Shown piece by piece: positions 30,290 through 39,990 of a stretch of DNA of 64,000 nucleotides (within the stretch, counting starts at the first letter, position 1; every line of letters begins with the position of its first letter). Source of the stretch: Microlunatus phosphovorus NM-1 (GTDB taxonomy: Bacteria; Actinomycetota; Actinomycetes; Propionibacteriales; Propionibacteriaceae); the NCBI RefSeq assembly GCF_000270245.1, contig NC_015635.1, positions 1 to 64,000 on the forward strand. Direction: 5' to 3'. The notes below the pieces were generated by a model, which did not search any database, was not told the DNA's origin, and saw only the letters and a program-made list of their open reading frames with translations. Both the position numbers and the translations under genes were made by a program.

Positions 30290-31561
30290 TCAGGGGCCAA
30301 GAAGGGCGAGCGGTACGACTGCGATGCCATCTGCGCGGCGGTAGGCGATGGGACCGGTGTTGATCACGATGCGGTCGAGGATGCGGCCGCGGTAGGTGTT
30401 GGTGAGCCAGTTCAGGTGCCTGACGTCCCGGTCGGAGATCGAACCGGAGAGCTTGACCTCGATCGCGAGCACCTGGCCTGACGGGTCGCTGACCATGAGA
30501 TCGACCTCATGGTCGCCATTGCGGGTGCGCAGGTGCGTGACCTCGGCCTCCGCTCGCTGAGCCAGGACGCGGACGCTGAGCGTGACGAGCGACTCAAACA
30601 GGCGGCCGAGGAGCGTGCCTTCCTGCGGGCCGAGTGGGGTTCCGCCGCCGTCAAGCAGCGACTGCCGGGTCAGGCCGAGCAGTCGAGCGGCCAGGGCCGG
30701 GTCGGCAAGGTGGTGAGACGGGGTCTGGCCGAGTCGTGTGAACTCCTGCCCGAGCGGAGCCCAGGCGGGCAGCGGGTCGAGCAACCAGAGTTGCATGAGC
30801 GCGTCGCGGTAGGCGGTTGTTGTCGAGCGGGCAGGTTTGTCGGTGAGCCCCGCGGTTGAGGCGTCGAGAATCTCGGTGTAGCTCGCGGTTCCTGAACTGG
30901 CTGCGGCGTAGGCGCGCAGCCAGTCGAGCAGCACCGCTGGCTTGCGTACCGCTAGACCCTGATCGGGGATGTCGCGGTCGACGGCATTGTGCAGGTAGCT
31001 GTCGAGTTCGCCGCGTAGGAGCCGGTCGGGCAGCCCCCGTAGTCCGGGGAACCCGGAGGCCATGATCTCGGCGACATAGTCGACCAGGCCGAGTTCGCTG
31101 TGCCCTTCGACGGGTTCGCCCGCCCCGGACAGAAGCCGTTCCAGACTGACTGTGGGCGCTATCAGCCCTCGCTCGGTGAAGGCGAGGGGTCGCATGCGCA
31201 GCCGCGTGATCCGACCCGCGCCGGTGTGGGCGGTCGCACCGGGCTGCGGTGAGGCACTGCCGGTGAAGAGGAACTGACCTGGGGAGCGATCCTCGTCTAC
31301 CGCGCGCCGGACAACGTCCCACACATCTGGCGCCTTCTGCCATTCGTCGATCAGTAGCGGTCGCTGACGCACAAGGATCGCCGACGGATCGGCCGACACG
31401 GCCTCCCGCACCGCGCGCATGTCTAGCTGCACCACACTGCGTGCCCGCTCTTGTGCCGTCGAGGTCTTGCCGACCGCCTTGGCACCGTCGATCGCCACCG
31501 CCGGCAGTACACCGAGGAGCAGGTCAAGTTCGTCGTCCAGGACGCGACGCTGATAGGCCAT
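30290..31561 (-). CDS. AAA_14 / DUF4143 family ATPase
   Basis: The 423-residue product has an N-terminal P-loop DGAKAVGKTSTA (about residues 25-36) and Walker B LLIDEWQ, with sensor segment FLFTGSA. The C-terminal DUF4143 region (about 200-423) includes VDLMV...LAIEVKLSG, a nuclease-like D-x-K motif (EVDLMV/EVK) also seen in PD-(D/E)XK folds. The family is widespread and of uncertain function, often mobile-associated. It stands alone here, just right of the island border. Confidence 0.9.
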   Translation of the reverse strand: MAYQRRVLDDELDLLLGVLPAVAIDGAKAVGKTSTAQERARSVVQLDMRAVREAVSADPSAILVRQRPLLIDEWQKAPDVWDVVRRAVDEDRSPGQFLFTGSASPQPGATAHTGAGRITRLRMRPLAFTERGLIAPTVSLERLLSGAGEPVEGHSELGLVDYVAEIMASGFPGLRGLPDRLLRGELDSYLHNAVDRDIPDQGLAVRKPAVLLDWLRAYAAASSGTASYTEILDASTAGLTDKPARSTTTAYRDALMQLWLLDPLPAWAPLGQEFTRLGQTPSHHLADPALAARLLGLTRQSLLDGGGTPLGPQEGTLLGRLFESLVTLSVRVLAQRAEAEVTHLRTRNGDHEVDLMVSDPSGQVLAIEVKLSGSISDRDVRHLNWLTNTYRGRILDRIVINTGPIAYRRADGIAVVPLALLGP

Positions 31562-32369
31562 ACTTGAAGACTACATTTAGCAGCAATCGAATCATGCAGA
31601 TAGCAGGCAACGAACTGGTCAGTTCGCCGGACGTGCCGTCGTCGGTGTTCTCAGACAGCACGGCGCTCTTACCGCAGCAGGTCTTTCGTGCGCGTCCACA
31701 CCTTCATCCGGTGCACGCCCGAAACGCCGCGAGATCGACACCGCGCTCAGCGCGTCCTGTACGTGACTCTTCCTCTCGCGTGCTGTTTCTCGGCTCTCTG
31801 GGTGCCGATCGGGGCGTTCGGCACCTATCTTTCTTAGGTGCCTGACGCTTGGGACCTGGGGCAAGGGTGTGCCGGACTCCCCGTCCTGTCCCCGATCAAT
31901 GCAAGGGAGACATACCTCACCAGACCCTGGTGGACAGATCACCGCGCATCCAACGCCAATCGAGTGCAGGCGTTAAGCCCAGGACTCCCTCGTAGTGCGT
32001 CGCTCAGCCAGCTACCGTAACGCTGTGGCATGGACAAGCCCCGACACCTGCTCCCACCTAAGCCTGACCAACGGTCGAGGGCAGCACCAGGGCGACTTGC
32101 CGCGCCTACTACGTCGCATGGCGACCGAGATAGCCAAACTCGGGCCGGACACGATGATCCTCGACTTCGTCGTCCACGACGAAGTGGACGACCTCGGATC
32201 GTTCTTCACGGCGACTTGGAGAACAGGACGCCGAGCCGTCGCGGATGACGATGATCTTCACGCAGTCGTACGCCACCGGTACAACCGGGGTACGGATCGT
32301 GCTTGTTCGCCAGGATCGGGTCGGATCCAGGGATACCGTGATCCACGCCCTACCCCGCGATCATCATGG
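31562..32369. other. Gap with possible small-protein remnant
   Basis: I see no intact gene. In 32086-32280 (plus) a frame reads DLPRLLRRMATEIAKLGPDT then ILDFVVHDEVDDLGSFFTAT, which resembles the N-terminal half of a small acidic DUF7668-like protein; the sequence after FFTAT is unlike the family and the frame later runs antisense through the SDR gene. I regard it as a fragment. The rest has no recognisable signal. Confidence 0.3.
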
Positions 32370-33308
32370 TCACGCGTCGAGGTAGTCGACGTGAGTGAGT
32401 CGCTCGGATACCTCCCAGAGCCTCTTTCCCACGCTGGGGTCGTTGGCCTCGGCGGTGGCTTGAACCTCGGTCGGATTCCCGCGCTGCTCGTTGTTTCCGT
32501 TCGGACCGAAGAACTGGCCTCCGTGCACACCTTCGGCGGTTGCTGCGTACAGCTGCGGGAGAGCGCCCTGCTCGGTCGGCTGGGTATTCATGGCCGCGTA
32601 GGCGGAGGCAATGAGCTTTCCGACCACGCCCCGGTTCTCCCAGGCGCGCGGGGTGAGATTCGACCGGGAGACTCCGGGGTGGGCGAGCGTGCTGATGATT
32701 GGCGAACCTGCGGCGCGAAGGCGACGATCCAGTTCGATGCCGAAGATCGTGTTGGCGAGCTTCGATGCGCCATAGGCGGCGGAGGCGTCCCAGGTCTTCT
32801 CGAACATGAGGTCGGCGAAGTCGAGGTGCGCGCCCTTGTGGGAGAGGGAGCTAAGCGACACGACTCGGGGCGATTGTCCGCGTTCGAGGAGCGGGAGCAG
32901 CCTGCCGGTGAGGGCGAAGTGGCCGAGGTGATTGGTGCCGAAATGCAGTTCGAAGCAGTCGCTGGTCGTCTGCCGATCTCCGAGGATGACGAGGCCGGCG
33001 TTGTTGACGAGCAGGTCGATCCGGTCGAGTTCGTCTGAGGCACGGTCGGCGAACGCGCGGACGGAGTCGAGGGATGCGAGGTCAAGCTGCCGAACCGAGA
33101 CGGTGGCGTTGCGGGTCTCGGCGCGGATGCTGGCCGCCACGGTCTCGCCGGCTGAGGTGTTCCGAACTGCGAGGATGACGTCGGCTCCGTGGCGCGCGAG
33201 TTCGGTTGCCGTGACGAGACCGAGCCCAGAGTTCGCACCTGTGATGATCGCGGTCCGTCCGGTCTGGTCGGGGATATCAGCTGCTGTCCATGCACTCATA
33301 GACGCCAC
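32370..33308 (-). CDS. Short-chain dehydrogenase/reductase (SDR), retinol-dehydrogenase-like
   Basis: The 312-residue classical/extended SDR oxidoreductase has the cofactor motif TGANSGLG (about 24-31), NNAG near 105, the catalytic Ser in VVSLSSLSHKG and YGASK. The length and the C-terminal region (AAMNTQPTEQGALPQLYAAT, GGQFFGPNG) match the WW-domain oxidoreductase/RDH-like actinobacterial branch. Basic residues after the second strand (AVRN) suggest NADP(H). The start may be the internal ATG at 33299 (MSAWTAAD). Substrate unknown. Confidence 0.92.
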   Translation of the reverse strand: MASMSAWTAADIPDQTGRTAIITGANSGLGLVTATELARHGADVILAVRNTSAGETVAASIRAETRNATVSVRQLDLASLDSVRAFADRASDELDRIDLLVNNAGLVILGDRQTTSDCFELHFGTNHLGHFALTGRLLPLLERGQSPRVVSLSSLSHKGAHLDFADLMFEKTWDASAAYGASKLANTIFGIELDRRLRAAGSPIISTLAHPGVSRSNLTPRAWENRGVVGKLIASAYAAMNTQPTEQGALPQLYAATAEGVHGGQFFGPNGNNEQRGNPTEVQATAEANDPSVGKRLWEVSERLTHVDYLDA

Positions 33309-33400
33309 GCTAGGAGCGTTCCGTTGCTTCTCCCGCGTCCTCGGTATCCTCGGTTTGCCAGACCCACCCTCGCCGCTCTGCTTGGCCGGACAATGGTGGT

Positions 33401-33716
33401 GTGCGCTCTACGACAGGCTGGGCTGTGCATGGTCCCGGCAGTCCGCTCAGCCAATGGTCGTTCGCCCGCCGCGATCTGCGCGACGACGATGTCGCGGTCC
33501 AGATCCGCTACTGCGGAGTCTGCGGCTCAGACTTGCACGCCGTGCGCCACGGTAACGCGAGCAACATGCCATTGGTCACGGGGCACGAGAGATGACCGGC
33601 ACCGTGACCGCCATCAGCCCTGCCGTGACCGGCCTGAGCATCGGGGACATGGTAGCCATCGGCAACGTCGTGGACTCGTGCGGAACCTGTCCCGCTCGAC
33701 CTGACCCGGTAGGACA
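33401..33716 (+). pseudogene. Zinc-dependent alcohol dehydrogenase fragment (frameshifted, truncated)
   Basis: The first frame (33401-33595) encodes an MDR alcohol dehydrogenase N-terminus including catalytic zinc motif YCGVCGSDLHAVRHG and VTGHE. The match continues in the +2 frame from about 33592 with TGTVTAISPAVTGLSIGDMV then SCGTCP, as in the CAD/YjgB-like branch. A single-base loss near 33590 explains the shift. The coding match ends at about 33705, where the next gene begins, so two thirds of the gene are missing. It is a decayed remnant. Confidence 0.75.
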
Positions 33717-34654
33717 ATGGTTTACATGAGCACCTCATCGCTGGCCGCACGAGAACTCGGAGCCTTCCTCCGGTCTCGTCGGGAGCGAACCCGCCCGGAG
33801 GATCTCGGTCTGGAGCCGGGGCCGCGTCGTCGGGTGGATGGGCTGCGGCGCGAAGAGGTCGCTGTCTTCGCTGGGCTGAGCACCGACTACTACCAGCGTC
33901 TGGAGCAGGGCAGGGGCGCGAAGCCCTCGGACGCCCTGCTCGACTCGATCTCGGACGCTTTGCGTCTCGATGCGGCAGAGCACCGCCACCTGATGACCCT
34001 GGCACGCGCCGTTCGCCAGCCGGAAGCCCCAAACGCCGCAAGCAGGATCGCGTGCCCGAGAACGCGAAGCGAATGCTCGAAGCGATGGGACTGCCTGCGT
34101 TCGTTCTCAGCCGCCACCTCGACGTACTCGCCTGGAACGCCGCCGCCGCCGACCTGCTCGGCGACCCTCTCGACCTGCCTCAAGACCGCCGCAACATGCT
34201 TCACGTCCTCTTCCATGACGACGACTCCAGACTGCGTTGCAAGGGCTGGGAGACGATGGCTCTGGACTACATCGGTCTGTTCCGCGCGGCGATCGGGCAC
34301 GATCCCACTGACCCGAGAGCCGTGAAGATCGTCGGAGAGCTGAGTTTGCGCAGCAGCGAGTTCCGACGTCTTTGGGCTCGCAACGAAGTGCGCGACAACG
34401 TCCACGGCGCTAAGACCATCCGGCACCCCCGAATTGGGGACATCGACGTGGAGTGGGATGCCTATCCACTGCGCGGCATGCCCGGCCCGACGATGATCGT
34501 CTTCGTTCCTCAGCCCGGCCACGAGGACCGATTGAGCCTGCTCGGCACAGTCATGGCCAGCCAACGCGCGTCGCACACACCCCCGACTCCACCCGGTCAG
34601 CTGTCGATGATGCGCAGTCTGACCGTGGCCACATCGCCGGCCTCGATGCCTTGA
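33717..34654 (+). pseudogene. XRE-family regulator with MmyB-like ligand-binding domain (frameshifted)
   Basis: The first frame (33717 or ATG 33726 to about 34030) encodes the helix-turn-helix (ELGAFLRSRRERTRPEDLGL, GLRREEVAVFAGLSTDYYQRLEQGR). The C-terminal MmyB-type domain (GLPAFVLSRHLDVLAWNAAAADLLG, ...LFRAAIGHDPTDPRAVKIVGEL) is in the +2 frame from 34052. One C missing from the GCCCC run near 34030 would restore EAPKRRKQDRVPEN, so this is a single-base deletion or a sequencing error. Intact relatives regulate neighbouring SDR/dehydrogenase genes, which fits the divergent SDR at 32370. Confidence 0.85.
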
Positions 34655-34902
34655 GCGCGGCGAACGGCCTTCTTGATGGGCAGCGCATATCTGCCGCTGT
34701 CTCCCGGGAAGACCGAGGTCTGCCAGGTGGAGTCTTCGATAGTCACCGACACGCGTACCGAGCCGAAGCCTGTCGGCGGGCGGCTGGCCGCGTACGCGCG
34801 AATCTCTTCTGAAACCTCGTCCGGCACGCTCAGGAAGGTCCAGCCGTCTTCCTGGCGAGCCTGCCAGATCCACAGTTCGGCCGAGAACTCGTAGTCGTCC
34901 AT
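34597..34902 (-). CDS. DUF1905 domain protein
   Basis: The 101-residue protein is a single small beta-barrel domain (DYEFSAELWIWQARQEDGWTF, SVPDEVSEEIRAYAA, GFGSVRVSVTIEDSTWQTSVFP, YALPIKKAVRRAQGIEAGD), matching DUF1905 over its whole length. The function of this family is unclear. It overlaps the end of the regulator on the other strand by 58 nt. Confidence 0.88.
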   Translation of the reverse strand: MDDYEFSAELWIWQARQEDGWTFLSVPDEVSEEIRAYAASRPPTGFGSVRVSVTIEDSTWQTSVFPGDSGRYALPIKKAVRRAQGIEAGDVATVRLRIIDS

Positions 34903-34962
34903 GCTCGCTCCTACCTCGTCCGCGCCAGTCCGTCACCGATCTGCACGGACGTCTGACTCAAC

Positions 34963-36056
34963 CTAGGCCGGGGCACTGACAGGCAGTTGCACCGTCACGC
35001 GAAGGCCGCCGCCGTCCCGTGGTGTGAGGGTGAGGATTCCGTCGTGTGCCCGGGTGATGCTCTTGACGATGGCTAGACCGAGACCGACACCTGCGTGGTC
35101 GCTGTGTACGCGTTCGGTCCCGCGTTGAAACGCCTCGGTGAGGGTCGAGACCGACTGGGCCGTAAGTCGCTCGCCGGTGTTCTCGACCGTGAGTCTTGCC
35201 CACTCGTGCTCCACACCGGTTGTCACCCAGACTGTGCCGTCCTCCGGCAGATTGTGGACGATCGCATTGTGCAGCAGGTTGGTGGTCAGCTGGAACAGCA
35301 GCGCGGGCGACCCGGCAGCAGGTGTGATGTCTCCGGAGATATCGATGGCGACGCCGTGTCTTTCTGCCAGCGGAAGGAGCGTCTCGGTGGCTTCTTCGAC
35401 AAGAAGGGATACGTCGACGGGCTCGCGAGTGAACGATCGTTGATCTGCCCGGCTGAGCACGAGCAGAGCCTCGGTGAGGTCGATCGCCCGGGTATTGACC
35501 ACGCGGAGGCGTTCCAACAGTTCACCGTCGTCCGGGTTAGGGCTCCGGCGGGCGACGTCGAGCAGGGTCTGGGTGACCGCCAGCGGGGTACGCAGCTCGT
35601 GCGAAGCGTTGGCCGCAAACCTCTGCTGCTCGCTGACTCGTGCTTCGAGCTGGGCGAGCATGGCGTCGAACGCGTCGGCCAACTCCCGGAATTCGTCGTC
35701 GCGTCCTTCCAACTCGATCCGATGCGAGAGCGACCCGTTCTCGGCCTTGCGCACAGCACGGGTGATGCGCGTGAGCGGGGCCAGCATGCGGCCGGCGACG
35801 ATCCATCCACCCACCAATCCGATCACCAGCATCAGACCAGGGCGGAAAGGGCAGCAGGGCTGAAGATCCGAGGACCGAAGTTGTTGGGATTGAGCACGAG
35901 CAGGAAGTCGTGAAGCGTGGGGAGGTAGAGAGTCGAACGGGACCTCAGGAGGAAATACCAGACGACGCCGATGAGCACGCCGCCGGCGACGGTCAGAAAC
36001 GCCGCGTAGCTGAGCGTGAGTTTGACGCGAACGCTCAAGCCTGGCTGCCTGTCCAT
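34963..36056 (-). pseudogene. VanS-like sensor histidine kinase (frameshifted)
   Basis: The ATG at 36056 opens MDRQPGLSVRVKLTLSYAAF, a first membrane helix and outer loop, until SPAALSALV and TGA at about 35833. The kinase continues in another frame: LMLVIGLVGGWIVAGRMLAPL (second helix plus HAMP), FAANASHELRTPLAV H-box, N-box NLLHNAIVHN, G2 GVGLGLAIV. One missing C in CTGGTCTGATG would join them to give LVLMLVIG, so this is a one-base deletion or a sequencing error. It follows its response regulator by 2 nt. Compared with VanS/BaeS kinases the domains are complete. Confidence 0.85.
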
Positions 36057-36058
36057 GC

Positions 36059-36745
36059 TCACGCCCCGCGATCGGTGGATCCCGCGTCGGTGTGGATGCG
36101 ATAGCCGACCCCGGGCACCGTGGCGATGATCCAGGGTTCGCCGAGCCGCTTGCGCAGTGCCGAGACGGTGATCCGTACCGCGTTGGTGAACGGGTCGGCA
36201 TTCTCGTCCCACGCCCGCTCCAGCAACTCCTCAGCACTGATCACCCCGCCATCGGCCGCGACCAGGACCTCGAGCACAGCGAACTGCTTACGGGTCAGGG
36301 CTACGTAGCGACCATCGCGATAGACCTCCCGGCGGAACGGATCCAGCCGCAGGCCGGCGATCTCGCGTACCGGTGGTCGGTTGTGTGCGCGACGGCGATC
36401 GAGTGCCCGCAGACGAAGCACGAGCTCCCGCAGCTCGAACGGCTTGGTCAGATAGTCGTCGGCGCCGAGCTCGAAGCCCGAGGCCTTGTCGTCCAGCCGG
36501 TCGGCCGCGGTGAGCATCAGGATCGGCATGCCGCTGCCGGAGGCGACGATGCTTCTGGCTACCTCGTCACCGGAGGGACCAGGAATGTCACGGTCCAAGA
36601 CCGCAAGGTCATAGCTGTTGATGCTCAACAGCTCCAGTGCGAGCTCCCCATCACCGGCGATGTCCGCCGCGATCGCCTCCAAGCGCAGCCCGTCACGGAT
36701 GGCCTCGGCCAGATACGGCTCGTCCTCCACGATCAACACGCGCAC
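36059..36745 (-). CDS. VanR-like OmpR-family response regulator
   Basis: The 228-residue product starts at GTG 36745 (MRVLIVEDEPYLAEAIRDGL); the longer frame to 36856 runs into the divergent promoter. The receiver has phospho-acceptor Asp in AVLDRDIPGPSGDEVAR and LTKPFELRELVLRL; the winged helix ends ATVPGVGYRI. It is divergent from the VanY-like gene at 36833 with an 87-nt shared promoter region. Its downstream kinase is frameshifted. Confidence 0.93.
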   Translation of the reverse strand: MRVLIVEDEPYLAEAIRDGLRLEAIAADIAGDGELALELLSINSYDLAVLDRDIPGPSGDEVARSIVASGSGMPILMLTAADRLDDKASGFELGADDYLTKPFELRELVLRLRALDRRRAHNRPPVREIAGLRLDPFRREVYRDGRYVALTRKQFAVLEVLVAADGGVISAEELLERAWDENADPFTNAVRITVSALRKRLGEPWIIATVPGVGYRIHTDAGSTDRGA

Positions 36746-36832
36746 ACCTTCGATGCTGCCAGCCGAGGCATATCGTCGACATACCGAAAACTCGTTACGG
36801 TCCGACAACAGTGCGCTGCCTTCACTGAAGGC

Positions 36833-37519
36833 ATGAACCAGGTCCCGTCTGCACACACCCGTGGTCGCCGTCCTCGATGGATCATTCTTGTCGCCGCGCT
36901 CCTGGGCAGCGTGACGCTCGTCAGTCTTCTCAGCTGCCAGTTACGCGCAGCGCCGACCCCATCACTGGCCTCCGGGTCGGCGTCGGCCACAGCCGAGCCT
37001 CGGGCTGAGGTGACGGCCGCGGTCGGGCCGGCCGAGGCTCCGCGGACTCACCGGGAGCGCGGACTCGGCGAGGCTGATGGTGTTGTTCCGGATGGCGTCA
37101 CGGTCTTCGACGATGACGTGCCTGCCGTGGCCAATCTCGCGCCCGATCTCCTGAGTGCCGTGCGCGAGGCGGCGGCGGATGCCAAGAATGATGGCATCAC
37201 CTTCTACGTGAACAGCGGCTGGCGTAGTCGGGCGTACCAGAAGCACCTCCTCCGCAAGGCCGTCAAGACGTACGGTTCGACCTCCGAAGCCGCCCGCTGG
37301 GTCGCCACCGCCGACAACTCTCCGCATGTGTCCGGGGATGCGATCGACATCGGACCCTCAGAAGCATCCGCGTGGTTGGCCAGACATGGCGCCAGCTACG
37401 GACTGTGCCCGATCTATCGCAACGAGCCCTGGCACTACGAGCTGCGTCCTGATGCCACCGTGGACGGCTGCCCGGCGATGTATGCCGATCCCACGAACGA
37501 TCCGAGGATGGAGCAGTGA
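36833..37519 (+). CDS. M15 family D-alanyl-D-alanine carboxypeptidase (VanY-like)
   Basis: The 228-residue zinc peptidase removes the terminal D-Ala from peptidoglycan precursors. An N-terminal membrane anchor (about 16-36, IILVAALLGSVTLVSLLSC) may be a lipoprotein or signal-anchor; there is a Cys at the end. The active-site motifs are SPHVSGDAIDI (zinc His and Asp) and PWHYEL (catalytic Glu/His). VanY of vancomycin-type clusters and actinobacterial homologues share this layout. It overlaps the VanZ-like gene by 4 nt. The divergent VanR/VanS-like pair probably controls both. Confidence 0.9.
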   Translation: MNQVPSAHTRGRRPRWIILVAALLGSVTLVSLLSCQLRAAPTPSLASGSASATAEPRAEVTAAVGPAEAPRTHRERGLGEADGVVPDGVTVFDDDVPAVANLAPDLLSAVREAAADAKNDGITFYVNSGWRSRAYQKHLLRKAVKTYGSTSEAARWVATADNSPHVSGDAIDIGPSEASAWLARHGASYGLCPIYRNEPWHYELRPDATVDGCPAMYADPTNDPRMEQ

Positions 37520-38100
37520 ACACCGCACATCCGGCTACTCCGAGACGCCGGCAGCTGTCCGTGATGTTCGCGATCTATGTGGTCCTGCTGGCCTGGATCG
37601 TGCTGTGGAAGCTCCAGATCCCGTACGTCGGGATCGGCCCGTTGCGGGCCGTCAAGATCGTCCCGTTCGTCGCCAGTGGTACAGCCGGCGCCAGCGCACC
37701 ACTGGAGGTTCTCGCCAATCTGCTGTTCTTCCTACCCTTCGGGCTCTACCTGGGTCTCCTCGTGCCGTCGTGGCATTGGTGGAGGTCTGCGAGCGTGATC
37801 GCGGGGGCGAGTCTGCTCTGTGAGGTCACTCAGTACCTTCTGAAGATCGGGAGCGCCGACGTCAGTGATCTCATCGCCAACACCGCCCGAGGCTTGATCG
37901 GGATCGGCCTATTCGCCCTGGTGCGACGTGCGCACCAAGCGCGGACCGAGATCATCATCATGCGGATCTGCGTGATCGGAACGATCTTGGGTCTACTCGC
38001 GGCCGGGCTCTTCCTTGCCTCCCCGGTGCGTTACGCACCGCCGCGAGACGTCTGGGTCTCAGATGATCACCAGAGTCACCGGATGGACCAGGGCTCTTAG
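37516..38100 (+). CDS. VanZ family membrane protein
   Basis: The 194-residue product starts at GTG 37516, overlapping VanY by 4 nt. Four to five hydrophobic helices, with VanZ signature region VKIVPF, LANLLFFLPFGLYLGLL, CEVTQYLLKIGSADVSDLIANTARGLIG. VanZ proteins confer low-level teicoplanin or lipoglycopeptide tolerance by an unclear route. The C-terminus has an extra helix. Together with VanY- and VanRS-like neighbours this resembles an accessory glycopeptide-response unit, without the D-Ala-D-Lac genes vanHAX. Confidence 0.9.
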   Translation: MNTAHPATPRRRQLSVMFAIYVVLLAWIVLWKLQIPYVGIGPLRAVKIVPFVASGTAGASAPLEVLANLLFFLPFGLYLGLLVPSWHWWRSASVIAGASLLCEVTQYLLKIGSADVSDLIANTARGLIGIGLFALVRRAHQARTEIIIMRICVIGTILGLLAAGLFLASPVRYAPPRDVWVSDDHQSHRMDQGS

Positions 38101-38141
38101 GGTCACCGACCCAGAGTCAGATCTCGTTCCAGCCACCGAAG

Positions 38142-39413
38142 TCAGCCGTCCACTTGGGCTATTCGCTCGCGCAGCAGATCCTGCTCGGCCGGGTTGTCGG
38201 TCAGCTCCAGGGCACGCAGGTTTGCGGCGCGGGCGGCATCGGGGTCGCCGAGTTGCTCGAGCAGCTGGGCCCGGGTTGCGTGCAACAGGTGATAGTCGGT
38301 CAACCGGTCCGCGACCGACTCGAGTTCCGCCAGGGCGGCGGCCGGCCCTGATACCTGACTGAGTGCGATCGCATGGTTGAGGCGTACCACCGGTGAGGGG
38401 TCGTGCTGCAGGAGCAGGTCGTACAGGGTCAGGATCTGCAGCCAGTCGGTCGCTGCCCAAGTCGGGGCGGACGCGTGACAGGCGGCGATGGCTGCCTGCA
38501 ACTGGTAGCGGCCAGGCTGTCGTACGGCAGCAGCCCGGACCAGATAGCCCTCGGCCCGGGCGATCGCCACAGCGTCCCAGCGGCTACGGTCCTGTTCGGA
38601 GAGCAGCACCAGGTGCCCGTCGCAATCGAACCGGGCCGCCGAGCGGGCCGAGAGATTGGTGACCAGGGACAGCAGACCCCATGCCTCGGGCTCCGTCGGC
38701 AGCGAGCGGGCCAGCAGTTCGGCCAGCCAGATCGCATCGTCGGCCAGACCGGAGTCCGCCTTCGACAGATAGCCGGCGTTGTAGGTGAGATAGATGGCTG
38801 TCAGCACCTCGTCGAGCCGGCTCGACCGGTCCGGGCCGGTCGGGATCGTGAACCCGATTCCGACCGCCCGGATCTTCTTCTTGGCCCGTACCAGTCGTTG
38901 GGCCATGGTCGCCTCCGGTACCAGGAACGCACGGGCGATCTGCGAGGTGGTCAAGCCCACCACCGCACGCAGCATCAAGGCCAGTCGGGCCTCCACTCGC
39001 AGCGCCGGATGGCAGCAGCCGAACAGCATCGGGATTCGTTCGTCTGCCTGGTCTCCAACCAACTCAGCCGATCCGTACGCGGTCGGGTCAGCATCGGACT
39101 CGGTCAGCACCTGCTCTGCATGCAAGGCTTCGGCCAGCCTCGTTGCCGCCTGTTCCTCGCGGAGCGATCGACGCAGCCGGTCGATGGCGCGGCGCCGTGC
39201 GGTGAGGGCCAACCAGGCTCCCGGATTGGCCGGTACGCCACCGCTGCGCCATTCACGCAGGGCGGCGACCACCGCCTCCTGGACTGCCTCCTCGGCGACA
39301 TCGAAGTCACCGGTCCTTCGGTAGAGCGCGGCGACGACAAGTCCTGCCTCGTCTCGGACGATCTGCGCCAGCGCTGCGTCCGGGACGAGGACATTGTCGG
39401 GCCCGCCTGACAA
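38142..39413 (-). CDS. ECF sigma factor of the ECF42 type (DUF6596, with TPR-like C-terminal extension)
   Basis: The 423-residue product has sigma-70 region 2 (about 18-85, DFDVAEEAVQEAVVAALREW, ARRRAIDRLRR), region 4 (about 128-185, LTTSQIARAFLVPEATMAQRL VRAKKKI) and a long helical extension 190-423 rich in YLTYNAGY and TPR-like repeats, the hallmark of ECF42. The annotated start is TTG 39413, 8 nt downstream of the DGPF gene stop; no better start is visible. ECF42 factors have no anti-sigma factor and are encoded with DGPF proteins. Confidence 0.92.
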   Translation of the reverse strand: MSGGPDNVLVPDAALAQIVRDEAGLVVAALYRRTGDFDVAEEAVQEAVVAALREWRSGGVPANPGAWLALTARRRAIDRLRRSLREEQAATRLAEALHAEQVLTESDADPTAYGSAELVGDQADERIPMLFGCCHPALRVEARLALMLRAVVGLTTSQIARAFLVPEATMAQRLVRAKKKIRAVGIGFTIPTGPDRSSRLDEVLTAIYLTYNAGYLSKADSGLADDAIWLAELLARSLPTEPEAWGLLSLVTNLSARSAARFDCDGHLVLLSEQDRSRWDAVAIARAEGYLVRAAAVRQPGRYQLQAAIAACHASAPTWAATDWLQILTLYDLLLQHDPSPVVRLNHAIALSQVSGPAAALAELESVADRLTDYHLLHATRAQLLEQLGDPDAARAANLRALELTDNPAEQDLLRERIAQVDG

Positions 39414-39421
39414 CGCGGTGG

Positions 39422-39787
39422 CTACATGTCGCCGTCGTGGTCGACGATCGGCCGGATCTCGACGGCCACCCCGGGCAGCGCCAACGAAGGCCAGGTCTTC
39501 GCCAGGGCGATCGCCGCGTCGATGTCGGGTACATCGATCACGCTGAAGCCGCCGATGTTCTCCTTGGCCTCGGAGAAGGGCCCGTCCACCACCACCGGTG
39601 TCCCGCTGTCATCGGACCGGATCGTGGTCGCCGTCTCGGCGCCCTGCAACTCGGCGCCGCTGTCGGCGAAGGCACTGGCATTCTGACCGAACCAGCCGTA
39701 GATGGCCTGGTAGACCTCCTGCTGACGTTCCGCCGGCACGGCGGCGTCCAGGTCGGGTCGATTGGCGTACATCAGCACGTATTTCAT
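39422..39787 (-). CDS. DGPF/YCII domain protein, ECF42 partner
   Basis: The 121-residue single-domain product shows MKYVLMYANRPD at the start, conserved TTIRSDDSGTPVVVDGPFSEAKE (DGPF core) and GGFSVIDVPDIDAAI. DGPF/YCII proteins accompany ECF42 sigma factors and are often their targets. It is transcribed with the sigma factor, 8 nt apart. Confidence 0.92.
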   Translation of the reverse strand: MKYVLMYANRPDLDAAVPAERQQEVYQAIYGWFGQNASAFADSGAELQGAETATTIRSDDSGTPVVVDGPFSEAKENIGGFSVIDVPDIDAAIALAKTWPSLALPGVAVEIRPIVDHDGDM

Positions 39788-39990
39788 GGTGGCTCCTCGC
39801 CTCGAGATGATTCTGACACCCCTCCTACGCGCGACGTCGGTCGAGATCGACAGTCCGGCGCAAGATTCTCAGACCGATGTGGCACCGGTCCTTGCCCAGG
39901 TCCTTGCCCAGGGGGTGGAGGCAGGCTCAGCAGCGCGCAGTCGGATATCGGTAGTGACTACTGAGGTGGACGAGTCGATCTCGCGGCGCA

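Noticed and set aside
30290-31561. AAA/DUF4143 ATPase as the island's missing recombinase
   Set aside because: It lies outside the right repeat and has no recombinase motifs.
31995-33038. 347-aa plus-strand ORF
   Set aside because: Most of it runs antisense through the SDR gene; only a 60-residue start resembles a small protein, recorded as a fragment.
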